From the NCBI GenBank assembly GCA_004794655.1, contig SMMW01000567.1, positions 1,054,001 to 1,118,000 on the forward strand: 64,000 nt of DNA, given 5' to 3'. Positions 29,998 to 42,542 of the stretch are shown piece by piece. How positions within the stretch are numbered: position 1 is the stretch's first letter; each line of letters begins with the position of its first letter. The notes under the pieces were generated by a model. The model had not been told where the DNA came from. It saw nothing but the letters and a program-made list of their open reading frames with translations, and made no database searches. This DNA comes from Marisa cornuarietis (lineage: Eukaryota; Mollusca; Gastropoda; Architaenioglossa; Ampullariidae). The translations under genes and the position numbers were made by a program.

Positions 29998-30789
29998 GTT
30001 GTTTGATTTGCAAGGGATGCTATCCTTTAATTTGTGCTGAAACATTTATGGAGTTGTTTCCCCTGATAATGATGCTTTGCATGGCACTTCTGGGAGGTGG
30101 TGGGAGAGTGCAAAAGTAGCCAACGAAAACCTTGGGAAAAAGGGACCTCGGTCCGAGTTTGCTTTATGGTAAAGTAAAAAAAACATAACTTGTTGGCATG
30201 CTACACGATTTCTTGGTGAGCTACACGACTTAGGTCATCTGGATTTCGACCATGCAGCTTTACATGATTGATCCACCGCAAAATTAGTGCAAGTGTATAC
30301 AATATTTAATGAAGCATTTGTTCATGAGCACGAGAATTACTCTAAAAAGAATAACTAACACACACAGAGAGAGAGAGAGAATTTTTTATAGGCAACATTT
30401 CTTATGTGTGTATACCAGGGGTTGGACACATTTTTTGTCTGTAAAGGGCCCTTTGGATATTTATAACATCGTTCACGCACTGTACAAAATTATTAATTTT
30501 CACAAGCATATTCTGCTATATTTGGTCAAGCCATAAGTTTCTTCGCATTGTATTAGCCCTTGTGCAACATGTACGCACCCCCCCCCTCCAGCCTGGCACT
30601 GGCTATCCTCTCAGTCACCGCTGGCAACCAACAAGAAGCATACGGACGTGTCTGTCCCGTACTCATATGTGTCCTGTCCATCCTGCACTGGACATTCTTT
30701 GCCTCTCCCTCGAAATTAACATTATTTTGATTCACTTAATATAGTGGCTGGTTGATTTAGTGCTGCCACCTTGAGGCGATTTCGCGTTA
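29998..30789. other. ERCC1 upstream region, no gene seen
   Basis: Contains the ERCC1 promoter and 5' untranslated region, plus a short (GA)n at about 30366. No TATA box or coding exon was recognised. Confidence 0.4.
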
Positions 30790-30985
30790 TTGGGGGTGGG
30801 TGGGGGTGGGCAGAGAGAGGGTGAGGAAGCCGGAGTATCCGGAGAAAACCCCCGACACCCAGCCCTGCAAACAGGTGTCATATACAAAGATCGAGTGTCC
30901 CAAGACGAGATTCGAACTCAGAGCCTCTCACTGCAGTGGTGGCAAGCAAGTGCTTTAAACCCTACTCTACCGGGCGCCCCCAGCA
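30790..30985 (-). mobile_element. tRNA-derived SINE
   Basis: On the minus strand it begins GGCGCCCGGTAGAGTAGGGT (A-box-like) and has GAGTTCGAATCTCG (a good B box) about 50 bases on. The body contains GACACCTGTTTGCAGGGCTG and GGGTTTTCTCCGGATACTCC, a segment common in animal SINEs. It is related in its body to the SINE at 7152-7333. No target duplication was identified. Confidence 0.8.
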
Positions 30986-31147
30986 TTTAATATAAATTTA
31001 TATTGCAGTGAAATAAAGATTATAGCTTATTGAATTTTGAGTACCGCTTGCAGTTGCAGAGGATTAGACCAAATGATTCTGCGGGCCGGAGGTGTAGTCG
31101 TGGTTCTCTCTATATATTAGTATCTTTTTACAGCAATATCGTTTTAT

Positions 31148-31148
<1 letters not shown>

Positions 31149-31226
<78 letters not shown>

Positions 31227-31241
31227 GAGAGAGAGAGAGAG
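31149..31241. repeat. (CA)n followed by (GA)n microsatellite
   Basis: About 37 CA units to about 31224, then about 8 GA units. The long open frames across it on both strands are artefacts of the repeat. Confidence 0.95.
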
Positions 31242-33181
31242 GTGGGCTTATGCAGTAAAAGATCACGTTCACAATTAACGTCTAAATCCAAAATACACAG
31301 TAAACACATCTATTATATCGTGGTTTAGCTGTCATTTCTGGTTCCACGTACACGAGAGAAGGGAAGGTGTATGAAGGGGTGGAAGGGTTGCAGTCAAGAG
31401 ATATGGATGAACACAAGGACAGCGGTAGAAAACGAAAATGAGTTTTCATTGTTATACACGAGCTCAATACTCGAAACAAGTCCCTTATAATAGCAAAGAA
31501 AATGAATTAAAAAAGACGATGAGCACTTTTTTCGCTTAGAGAGAACTAAAATCCCTAGACACATTGATTAAAATTATTATGAATACGTTTACAGGTGGGC
31601 AGGCGGGCAGGCGGGGACATAGAGCACACTTGTAAACAGGCAAGCATGTATCTGTTATGAGTTAAGCACAATCTTCATTAGTTTCCAACAATATTTTAAT
31701 TCAACTTTCTGACTAGAACATTCATATCCAGTTGACGATCGGCATGATTAACTCTGATTTCGAATTTACAGCAGAGCTTCATTATTATTTTGCTGATCGA
31801 TCTGGCTCCTAATACGCTTTCAGCGCTGGACGGAAGGAACTGGAATTAACGACAGAGACAATAAATATCAGATGCAGTGCACATACATTTGCAGAGGGGA
31901 AGAGAGGAGTAGCCGTCAAAGGGCCAATCATCATGTGCTTGAGACCCTGTACCTTGCCTGCGCACTACAGTGCCGCAAGTGCTGTATCGTGCACATTCCT
32001 AATTGCAAACCCGTGCAGTTAATTAGTATAATTCAGGGGAAATATCATGCCTGTGAAACAATCATCAGTGTCTAGACATAGTCTTTAAAAAAAAGGACAT
32101 CATGCTGATGGCTTTAGTGTTTGAAATGTTGGATGTGCTTTTAGCGGGGAAAAGTTTTCAGCCACTGATGCTGGTAGCTGTTGGCAGCGAGATTGCTGAA
32201 GGTTCGTACAACGTAGGTGGTGGCGTGTGGCAGCCTGTACTAACTGCTTGAAGGAAGATTTGTAGCGCTAGCAAAGAGAAGAATTGATTTTCCCCGAGAT
32301 GGTTTCAGTATTGCAGGGTGGAAGCCTTTAAGTATCAAGTTTTTCATTGATAGTACAATGTTATCAATGCTGCTGTCTGGAAACGAAAGGAGGCTGACAA
32401 ACTCTGTGCAGAGGCTCACTTATTTCTCACTGACCGGAACTGGACCTCGGTGAGACCTCGTCCCGCAGCGACATAGGGATCTCCTGCATGGGGCATGATA
32501 CCGGTTTCTATAACTGGAGACGAAATGCTGCAGCTATTGAAAAGTATAGTCAGAAATACTGTCGTCGTCTGCTGTTGACATTTTGTTGGCTGCCTTCAAA
32601 TGGAAGACTGCTTCCTGTCTGTGTCTGTCAAGGACCGACACTTTCTTTGGGCTGCGCTTTGTCGAGAAGACCGTATTATGTGCCTTTCTGTGAATCATGT
32701 TCAAGTCTCACAAGCTGAGTGAGCAGACCCTAAGAACGGGCCTTGAGCCGATCGTGTCAGCAAGAAAGCGAAGGGAAATGCTTGTTATGTTATCGTTGCA
32801 AGGCAGAGGAGAGAGGAATAGGCTACTTTCATTCTCGTCCGTCGTTTTGCAAGACATGCACACGTATGTGCACAAAAGCAGACAGTTTTTACTTAAGGAA
32901 GAAAAGATATTGCAGAGGCCAACTTGGTGATTTTTTGCACGATGACTAACCATAAACATTTCTGATTGATGTGTATAGAATGTAGCATATTGCAGGAATG
33001 TCCGGTCACTTTAAAGATGCCTTCTCAATGGGCTTTACAGACATCAAACATCGGTTCTTTGGATCTCTTCACAGAGTACTTCATTCTTTTGGGAAGTCAA
33101 GCTTCTAATAATGAACACAGGGTCTTGCATTTGACAAGGGTTATTGACCTACGAAACCTTTCTTAAGCTAACAATAATTTG
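31242..33181. other. Gene-poor stretch, nothing recognised
   Basis: Only short frames are present. A Cys-containing frame at 32743-32949 has no family signal and no splice context. I cannot support a gene. Confidence 0.35.
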
Positions 33182-33233
33182 TGCTCTCGGTTCGGACGCC
33201 AGCCCTCTAACCACTCGGCCATCCGCTTCCCCG
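33182..33233 (-). repeat. tRNA-Ser/Leu-like fragment (probable SINE head)
   Basis: On the minus strand it reads GGGGAAGCGGATGGCCGAGT then GGTTAGAGGGCTGGCGTCC. This is the 5' half of a class II tRNA-like sequence, with an A box of the form TGGCCGAGTGGTTA. The 3' half with B box and acceptor arm is missing, so it is not a working tRNA gene. Confidence 0.6.
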
Positions 33234-33904
33234 TACGCATTTATCATTGCAATGCGTTAATTAAAAGCATATCTTCGTTAGCCTTTGTCATAGCCTCTTA
33301 CCTCATTTTGGATTAACAACATTAGGGGAGTTCGAGTTTGTCTGTCAAAGTAATCAAAATAATCTAAACTCAGACTTAATCTTAGTGACAATACAGCAAA
33401 CATTCTTTGAATTGTTTGATAGCACACAACTGAGGTTAGCATAAGGGCAGATAACAGCGGAGTGAAATATTGAACTCTGCAGCTAGTAATTGATTTATAA
33501 CGTAATGTTAGTAACTGACTGGACTCTGGGCTCGAGTCTAGAGCTGACTATGAATGCAGGATTCATTGCTGAGTATACATAGGCGTCATGTAAATTACAT
33601 CGACCACAATCGACCGCTTCCTTTTGCACTCGTTTGAGAATAAGTCCACCGGGTTTCTTTCTCGCTAGAAGACCCTCGTATGTTTGTGGCAAATCTAGAT
33701 GACTTTTGCTGGCAAATAGGTGAAAGCAAGTCGGACTAACCTAATTTGTTTGTTTAGTTCTGGTGGATAAAAATGGCAGCACACATTAAAACGACCAGCT
33801 AAAATATTTCAAAGGACAAGCCGAGTGCAACACTTTTTCTTTATGACGGGTCAAGTTCACTTTAAAATAATCAATTCCAAAATATGAGTACACGATTATG
33901 CTTA

Positions 33905-33985
33905 AAGAGATACGAGTTTAATTCGTTCCGTGACCGAGCTCGTAACTCAATCAGCTCGTATCTCAAACGAATTATTCCCATTTGA
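33905..33985. repeat. Fragment of a Tigger-like transposon end
   Basis: Contains TTCGTTCCGTGACCGAGCTC and AGCTCGTATCTCAAACGAAT. Such GCTCGTAWCTCAA motifs occur in the ends of pogo/Tigger elements. No partner end was found nearby. Confidence 0.4.
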
Positions 33986-34587
33986 AATAACTGAAACAGA
34001 ATAAATCAGTTCTTTGTAACAGTGAGTGTAGCTCAGTTAAAGAAACCCCTGCATGTCTTCGAGTCAAACGAAGAAGCATTTCTTAAATTTTCGTGTTCAA
34101 GAAGCTATTTTTGCCCCCAAAATGAAACGGCTGATCTTGGGGATAGAGCCCTTCAGATTTAAACATTTTTAGAAGCTTCCACTGACTTTTTTTTCAAAAA
34201 AAAAAAAGATCCAAACCGAATTCACTGGACAGACTGGTAAGTAAATCTTTTCCAGATCAAAATTTAATGGGCAACAGTCACGGTCATTGCATTCTACGTT
34301 GTATTATTATTGATTGTCTGTTACCAAGTGGGCACATTTGAGTTGATTCTTCCTCATGAATTCTTGTTCATAAAATATGAACACATTTCAAATGTGCGTT
34401 TGTCTAAGATAAACTCCTGTATTTATTTTTTTTATGGTTTATTTCCAGACTGGATTTTTATTTTATAGTTACAACTGACTGCTGATATTGACTTTTTTTT
34501 ATAAATATAAAAAATATAACATAAACAATTTAAAATATTTTTATCAATGTAAAAACTTATTTCTTCGTCGTTTAGCTGCATGACAAA

Positions 34588-35392
34588 TTTACTATTTACT
34601 TAATGATACTCGCACATGTTTTCGTTTAAGCTCCTCATATGCTTGTCACCCTCAATTCTTTTTTAGCTGTTTCGATCACACACATCAATGGTGCCCTCAC
34701 ACTGTCAGTTGTTTTTAGCATTATACTGGATAAGGATATGACTGATTATGTGTTTGCGACTGTGTTACCGTGTAGAAAGCGTTGATGCTGCATATCTGGT
34801 GTTTGATCTTTTTTTAAAGCCTTTTACCAGCAGTCGTAGTTAGTTTTAACATCTCGTGCTTTTGTATAGTAAGCACTTCTGTAGGAAAAAAGATCTTTCT
34901 GTTTTACTGAAAGTCCAAGACTTGCTTGTACTGTATAAGTGACTGGATTACAACCGATTTTGAAATGTTTTGAGCAAATTCTTGAGTACGGTGTGGGAAC
35001 GAAGTTTGCACGGCACGTTTGAACAAAGCAGAGACCTGTATATACACATCTCTGAACAAAGTTAATCCACTGGTGTTTGCTGCCATTATCTTTAGGATTT
35101 CCTTAATGAGTACAAAATAACTCCATCTGAGTGTCGAAGAGAACATTCAGCAACAGCACAATGGTCAGTTTTCTTTTACCGAGGATTGCATCTTTTCTCT
35201 TCAAATTCAGCTCATGCAGACGATGCTATTTCCTGTTTTCTCGACAAATCCAGGTGTGATTAAGAGAAAAATATTAATATAAAATCTCTCGTGTCTCTTT
35301 GCCATAAAATACCACTGGAATATGACTCTGTGATACTTTGTGCTCTATTTCCAGCGAGTTTTGCTGAGCACCCGTATTGTCCTTTAAGTCTT
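34588..35392 (-). repeat. Dispersed 0.8 kb repeat, copy B, with an intact 80-codon frame
   Basis: Minus-strand copy of the repeat at 9047-9845. It differs by scattered substitutions and small gaps, roughly 10-15 percent by eye. On the minus strand an ATG frame at 35146-34904 encodes 80 residues starting MFSSTLRWSYFVLIKEILK and ending QYKQVLDFQ. In copy A the same frame has at least two stops. I do not recognise the protein. It may be a transposase or ORF1 fragment, or an open stretch by chance. Confidence 0.75.
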
Positions 35393-37507
35393 ATAAGTCT
35401 TCAATATATCTCAACTCATGGATTTCTTGACTTGATTACCTTTTTTACAATTTCATGTATTTAAAAAATCCAGACGTACATTTGCTGCTGCAGCTTTATT
35501 GATGGACTAGTTAAGGAAGCAGATTGGTGTGTTTAGATGAGGAACAGCCATCCCGGTAGTTGACGATAGAAACCCGCATAACGGACTTTGATAACTGTCA
35601 AGTTGTATTTTGCATGTCATCGACTGCTAGAGATTAAGCTCACACTTGCATGCGCGTGCACTTGTTTGCATAAAAGAGAGAGGGGGCATGCGTGGGTGCG
35701 TGCATGTGTGCGTGTGTGTCATGAAGTACACTTAAAAACAGCCTCCAGCTGCAGAAAGAAGCATAAATAGTATTGGACACCTTATAATGACATGGCGCCC
35801 TCTTCTATCCGTCTTGTCTTAGACAATATTTCTCAGCTCATGACATTTTTATTGTTCTTGTCCTTTTTCTTGTTTTCTTTCGTCGCCGCAGCAGCTGCTG
35901 GAGCTGCTACTGTAACAGACAGCAAGAAAGCCAGATTCTCTCTGTTTCATTTACATGAATATGTATGTATATATCGATAGATAAAGTTTATAGATATCAC
36001 AGACTTCGAAGAAAGTGAAGCTGACGGAAGATAGAGATCAGTGCACCTTGATACAGTTCTCTATGTAAGTAATACTGCAGCATGTACAGCAAGATTTCTA
36101 TCTCAGAAAGGGAGATTCTTACAGAAAGAGACACATATGTACTTGAACATAGGACCAGATCGCCATTGTAGTAATTTCATAATTATTACTCTATCAACAT
36201 TGCTTGAGCTTTTGCCTCAGTTTTCTGAAAGGAATATGCATTTAGCTGCGGGTGATATCTTGGAGGGATGTTTGCAATGATGTGTAAGAGCCTCTTCTTC
36301 ATGTTTATCATACTGTCCCTTCCGTATGAAACAATTCGCCACGAACCTGTGCAATCTATTGCAGCCACTAGCTTTAGCTTTGTGGTTACAGGATTATTGT
36401 TGAGGCAGAATCTAGTCGTTGTTTTTCTGCTTAGAGTTTCATTTGTATTTTTTTTCTGGCAGAAGTACTGATTGTTTTCCTTCCCAGGTTCTTGTCTTTA
36501 TTTAATGACATGATCTGAGTAGGCGTGCTACGTGACACGCAACGTTGCTTTAAGCTGAATGACTGGCGCCGATGAACACCTGAACTCTCTTTCTGTCTCC
36601 GTTAAGCATTCTCTCTCCTCCTCCTCCTCCTCCTCCTGCTGCTCTCTCTATCGCGCACAAGCACGAACAGGCTTACAAACACAAAACCTCAACAGTTCAT
36701 TACTAGAGAGAGAGAGAGAGAGCATAGAAGCTTTCTATCGACTTCACGAGGGGGAGAGTTCGTTGGCTGTGAAGACAGGGTAAAAGTGCAGGAGACTTGC
36801 CAAAGGAAAGACAGGGCAGCCATAGCATCAATCTTAACCCAAGACTTCAGTGTTTCTTTAATGGTGGTAATTGCGAAGACGGGCTGGGAATAATTCTAGT
36901 GATGGAAAGGTTTTGGCTACCGGTCGCAAGTTTAGCTTCGCAGGTAGTCTATCATTGACTAACTTTTTCCCTCATTTTTTCTTGGTGAATTTTCGGTCGA
37001 GATCTCTCGAGGTGGCTTTTAACGGCGGTTTAACTGAGTGTTCGTTTCCTATTTGCCCGAGGTAGTACTTTGAATAGAAGTTTAAAACAGTTGCTTCGGG
37101 GATCTTATAAAGAATGGACTTTGAGAACATGGGCGCTTTTTAGACTTGTCGAGCTTGAATTCACGAACTAGCATTAATTTTTAAATGCTAAACTTTTATC
37201 AATGTTATATATATATAAAGTGAGACATACATGTAGAGAGAGAGAGAGAGAAGAGAGAGATAGAAGGCATTTCTGTTTTAATTAAAGAAGTACTAAATGT
37301 TTTTGAGTTATATATTTATATATCGAGAGAGAGAGCTGGTATTGTTGTTTTTAACAGAATATGTTATAATTATATCAATGTTGATATATCATACATTTAT
37401 AGTAAATAAAATGGTGCACTTACATCTAGACAGTCTTTTTAACTAAACTGACCCCCAGACAACATCACCCAGTGGGAGAGGATGGCAGATTTAAATATCG
37501 AACTGTG
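35393..37507. other. Gene-poor stretch with short simple repeats
   Basis: Contains TCC/CTC runs near 36610 and (GA)n near 36706, 37235 and 37325, plus AT-rich stretches. No exon was recognised. Confidence 0.35.
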
Positions 37508-37515
37508 GATACGCG

Positions 37516-37931
37516 CAGGGCCGCCGAGAGCCAGCACGGGCCCCGGGACAGACGATTTCTACGGGCCCCTTGCAATTGTAATCGTAAATTATTTTCACAG
37601 TATATACTAATATGCTTACAATTCGATTGTAAATATCTACATTTCATTCATATAGAAACATTAGGACAAGTGCACTAGAGTCTACATCACTACTTAAACA
37701 GAGAGTTGTTTACACGTGAGTGGTTAGTAAATGAGGAAAGATGACAGTAAAGGATCAAAGTTGTATAGCACCCCGCTCCATAGAAAAAAATCTCCAGAGT
37801 GAGAAATGTTACGAAAAAGAGAAGGAAAAGAAAAAGAAACCAAATCCACCGACCAAGGCCGGGCCCCCTTCACAGCCGCGGGCCCGGGTACACCAGACCC
37901 CTCTGTCCCCCCCCCCCTCTCGTCAGGCCTG
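37516..37931. mobile_element. hAT-type MITE, 416 bp, perfect 8-base target duplications
   Basis: Begins CAGGGCCGCCGAGAG and ends CTCTCGTCAGGCCTG, imperfect inverted repeats of about 15 bases with the CAGGSCC ends usual for one hAT group. It is flanked on both sides by GATACGCG (37508-37515 and 37932-37939). Both ends are rich in GGGCCC. There is no transposase frame, so it would need an enzyme supplied in trans. Confidence 0.85.
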
Positions 37932-37939
37932 GATACGCG

Positions 37940-38167
37940 CTTTTAAGCAACAGCTCCCGTGACAGCTTGTACTCAAACAGGACAGAGCATTGTCGGAGTT
38001 AAAAAAAACACTAGGTCAGTGGCGAAAATAAAACTGTATACTCGTCTACATTACATAGGGGTTAGCAAGGACACGCACGCACGCGTGCACACACACACAC
38101 ACACACCTATGCACAAAGTTACATGCACGCGTACACACAACATCTCTCTCTTTCACACACACACACA

Positions 38168-38199
<32 letters not shown>

Positions 38200-41165
38200 C
38201 TCACACACACTCACTCACTCTCTCTAACACACACACACACACACGCACGAAGCTTTCACTCGCCTATTATCGGCCATAATATGGATACGCGTGTAACTGC
38301 AGTTTGAGTTGTAACACCTGCTAGATATCTGATTAAGGTTACCTGATTCAAACTGACGAAACTACCGAAGTGGGGATGGGGGAACGTAGAAACCCTCAAG
38401 AAACGAGAAGAAAGTCGTCAGCGTCCAGGCAGCGGTGGCTGGAGATGGCGAACAACAATGCAAAATATCATTCACAATAATTTGTAACTATCAATAACAA
38501 AACGCAGTTAAGAAAGAATTCTTAAGCACAGTGACATCCCTCGCTCATTCTCCCCCCATTCCACCCCCTTAGTTGTATTGATATAAAGAGACGTTAACAT
38601 GTAAAGAAGACCTGCTTTATAAACCTAAAAATCAACCCGTCTAGCTCAACGCCAGCTGCAATTGATATTATCAGGCTTTTTAAACAACAAAACTAATGAT
38701 TGTAGTCATTGAATGAGACGTGGCTGATCAAAGACGACAGCAGCGTTTACATCATCATCCAGCATAATCAGTCGACTACAGGCAACTCAAGTCGCCAGCC
38801 ATAAATCAAGCCGCGGAAAAGGAACGAAGAGAAGGAGAAGCATAATAAAATAAAATATCTTCCTGGGTATAAGGGTCAGATAATCACACCGGTGAAAACT
38901 TAGGCTTTAGCTGGATGCTATCTCCTGACTCCCTGATCTTCAGACGTCAAGGTTTATTTTATATTGATTACTTTCCTCTCAAGGAACAAAGCGGCTGAAA
39001 TGTGTGGCGCCACACAGTCTAAATGCCGGAGACTCCATGGTTGATGCTGCGTTCAGTAAGTTTCAAACGAGGGAATCGTGAAGCCATTACCTCGACAGAC
39101 GTAAAAAACGCAAGAAACTCGATCAGGAACAAGCGACGCCGGCTGTCAGGTGAGAAGATGCAAAACCCGGTGAGCTGCTTGGTTAATAGGTGTATTGCTT
39201 GCAGTTAACAGATGTATGTGACAATGCAGTTTCAAGAATTGCAGGGCGCTGACGAAGGAGCGAGCCCGATTTCTCTATCACTGATTGATTTGGGATCGAT
39301 GCTGGGTGGTGGACGGAGGGTGGCGAAGGGCTGCGGCTGCTGGCTGCACGGTGGACGGGCGTGGAGTGCGCTTCCAGACGCCATCAGGGAACAGACAGAC
39401 CGTTCCGGTGACGCGCGGCACGGCGCGGCGCATATGTTGCGAGCAGATGGTTGCGGCCACGTGCAACTTCTTCTGACGTCAGAACTCGTCCCTCACCCAA
39501 GCTGATGCAAAAAAGGAGGTACTGCACCTGTCGCCATCTGTCGGAAGACACCCGAAAGTGGCAAAGCTTGTCTCACTCGCAGCCCTTGATTTTTTTTTTT
39601 TTTGAGGGGTGGGGCGGTCGTAAGGACGGGTGGGAGTAGGGTAGCGGAAGAGGTGGGTGTCGCAGATAGTGGCAGCCACAGTTATCGGCTGTTCAGAAGC
39701 AGAGGTAAAGAAGACGCTGATGGACGGAAGATCCCAGGAGTGACGTGTAAGTTGAACCAAGTGCGGTGGCTTCGGTGTGGTTGCCGCGATGCCTTTTCTT
39801 GCAAATCTGGCGCGACGGCAGGCAGACACAACTGGAAGAAAGCATCAGAGACGGGGAGAGTCGTCTGCTTCTTGTGCCCAACAGCTCGCTTCGCAGCTAC
39901 ACTGGGGTGCGCGCCTGCGCGCGGACAGCTGACATGGACAGAACCGCGAGAACCAAGGGCATTTTTTTCTGAATCTATCAAAAGTTTAGCCAGGCTGAAA
40001 GTGATTGAGACGAACAAAACAACGTGGAGTATATCTTCATCGCTCCTTGCCCATGTTTGTATTTGGAAATAACGGAATTTTATTTTAAGTATTGAGGCTG
40101 TGAGATAGAGAACGTACGTACATACGCCGTGCAATGAAAAAATATATATCTATTATAGTTTTGTAGTAATGAGGCTGAGACGTGTTTCTAATAGCTTGTA
40201 CGAGTGTGCCAGTATGCCGGACAGAGCTGGAGGCACACTACACTTCTCGATATGTGTGCTGCAGATGACCCAGCGTGTTGCCCAGTGTTTTTCCAATGCT
40301 TTTGGAAGTGGTCGACAGATGTTGACCTTGATTAAGGACTACACCCGACTATGGCAGCATGCTTACAAGTAGTGAGGCGCACCCGTAAACAACGTGCTGT
40401 TTTCCAGAATAAAAGGAATATTCGATGTTTCCAAAACGAGAACTTTCGCTTGTTCTTAAGATGTGCGATGTGAGAAAAGAAGGCTAACACTTGCCGAGGA
40501 CTGAACCCAGTTAGTGTACTCCTGACAGTCTAGCGTCGACGTGGGGCTATCCTAAGTCTAGTTTAGTCTACCGGGTACGACGTGGACTACCGGCTCAGGG
40601 ATCAGAATGTCGTGCTACTGTGTGGTGAAGGATAATCTGCAGACGTGCTGGAGAACTATCCGAGCCTTTTTTTCCTGGATTTTCAACCTCAGAGCGGTAA
40701 GGAGACCAGGCTGATGACGAGCAATGTGCAGAAAAATGATAAACGATAGCAAGCAAAACGCTCGTTGTCTTGTAAGTAACAGGCTATTCTCTCGCCTCGT
40801 CTGTGCATACGCTTGTATACCTGCTTTCTCCATTTTTTCCCTTCTGTTTGTCTGTCTGTCTGTCTATCCGTCCGTCCGTTCTGTTTTGATCCTTGTCCTT
40901 TATTTCCTGCCCCTTTGGAGAACTGTGATCATTAGCTTTGTTTGCATTATGTTAGGGGTGGAGGAGGTGAGTGACTGAGTACCCCTCGTCGTGTGACGAG
41001 TGTTTTGAAACTGATCGGCCGCCTGTTCCTGGCCTTGCTGTATCGATGGCCCTCAGTAGATATAGCGCCGTCTTCACGCGTGCGTGCGTCACGCCTGACG
41101 GATGGACAAATCTGTTATCAGCTCACAGCCAATAGTAAACCCGGAGGGCATAGAATGACGTAGTC
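37940..41165. other. Gene-poor stretch, partly GC-rich, with compound simple repeat
   Basis: A (CA)n/(CT)n compound repeat occupies about 38085-38245. From about 39000 to 40000 the sequence is more GC- and CpG-rich, which lengthens chance frames on both strands. This could be a promoter region of an unseen gene, but no exon was supported. Confidence 0.35.
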
Positions 41166-41167
41166 GC

Positions 41168-41335
41168 CGACACTTCATTGTTAAGTGCAGGTGGAGTGCA
41201 CGTGAGATAACAGTTGCCAGTGCTACAGTTATCGATACTTCATTGTTAGGTACAGGTGAGATAACATGTTCTCACGTAGGGTGTTGCCAGTGGTGTTATT
41301 ATCGATACTTCATGGTTAAGTACAGGTGAAATGAC
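41168..41335. repeat. Tandem repeat, about 69-bp unit, about 2.5 copies
   Basis: CACTTCATTGTTAAGTGCAG at about 41170 recurs as TACTTCATTGTTAGGTACAG at about 41238 and TACTTCATGGTTAAGTACAG at about 41307. GTTGCCAGTG and TTATCGATACTTCA are also repeated. Confidence 0.75.
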
Positions 41336-41444
41336 ACTTCTCACTTGGGTGTTACCAGGCTTACGGATGTGTCAGAACCTGGGACCAGATTAACAGAAGA
41401 CTGGCTGCCTTCAAGAGCAAAGTGGGACTTTAACAATATGACTG

Positions 41445-41483
<39 letters not shown>

Positions 41484-42396
41484 AAGGACAAAGAAGAGAC
41501 AGAGAATAGGGGAGATAACTATTAGTTGAATCCACGGACCTACCCTCCATTCCCTCCATCGATCTCTTGCTCATGATCGTACTACATCAGTAGAAAACTA
41601 TGAGGCACAGAGCGTGTGATACACCTAGTTATCAACAGAGATCAGGTGAGGCTCCTTTCTGATGTTGTTGTCCGCTACCCCGAAGTTGTCAGTTTGCTGC
41701 ACGCGAGATTGCTTTCTGGTCCGTTAACATCCATTAATACTTGACCAATTTCCGTAACAAATATCTGCACCAAGCTCTAACAAATAGCTAAAGCGCGCAG
41801 CACGTGCCTGTCAAACCCCCGTAAGATCCTTTCCTCCCCCTGCTCCCTCCGTGTCACCCGATCGACCCTGCTTTTTTTTTTTTTTTTTGACAGCGATTTT
41901 TCCACGCGATGTACTTTACCGTCGCCTGGAACTGCGACACGGGAAGCAGCAGACACCCTCCGTAGATGGCAGCAGGGGGCAGGAAGCCAGCCAAATGACA
42001 TGCGCACTTCGCCTACTCACGACAGTTTAGCAGCGGGCTACAGGGATAATAAGAGCGCTGGCGCTGCATCGCAGCCGGTCGCTCGCGACTTTATTTTGCT
42101 TTCTTACACACAATGACTGCCATGGAACACGTTTGTTTTAATTTCTTTCATAAGATCGAGGTCAAGGGTTGTTAAAGCTGACAACCGCGTATGGCTGGCC
42201 GCACATACGTACAACGGAAATCTGGCAAAGCTTCTTGGCTTGGAAGAGGGCAGGCAAAACGCTGTTGGACGCTTCTCAATGAGTTGATAAAAAAGTCAAT
42301 CTTTGAACGATGCCAGGAAAGTGAGGAAACAACGGCAAACTTTTGAAATAAGCTCTAGGGATATTTGTTAAAAATGCAATTTTTTAAAAAACTTAC

Positions 42397-42542
42397 ATTT
42401 GTGATTTTGTTTTGTGTCACCCGTGGCAATCGTTCCTTGCATCGATAACACCGTGGGAGAGCTGGACGTCTCTCGACTGCTGTCAGCGGATGAAATGGAT
42501 GTCAAGTGGGTTTGGCCTTTGCGGCACCTCCGGTCCCCATTC
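42397..42542 (-). CDS. Candidate internal exon of an unrecognised minus-strand gene
   Basis: The minus strand has CGTTTTCCAG/ before and /GTAAGTTTTT after a 146-base block with one open frame (1 + 48 codons + 1). It encodes a Ser/Thr-rich, charged segment, NGDRRCRKGQTHLTSISSAD then SSRETSSSPTVLSM. The other two frames have stops. Composition and the strong donor favour a real exon, but I found no neighbouring exons and do not recognise the protein. It could be a chance frame. Confidence 0.3.

Noticed and set aside
31030..31309. Open frames on both strands with long His/Thr or Val/Cys runs
   Set aside because: They are translations of the (CA)n repeat.
32743..32949. Cys-containing frame resembling a zinc finger
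   Set aside because: Cysteine spacing fits no finger class I know, the frame is short and there is no exon context.
33182..33233. tRNA-Ser/Leu gene
   Set aside because: Only the 5' half is present. There is no anticodon arm, T arm or acceptor pairing.
39602..40134. Overlapping 156- and 150-codon frames on opposite strands
   Set aside because: The stretch is GC-rich, neither frame shows family motifs, and there is no splice structure. Mutually antisense frames of this kind are expected by chance.
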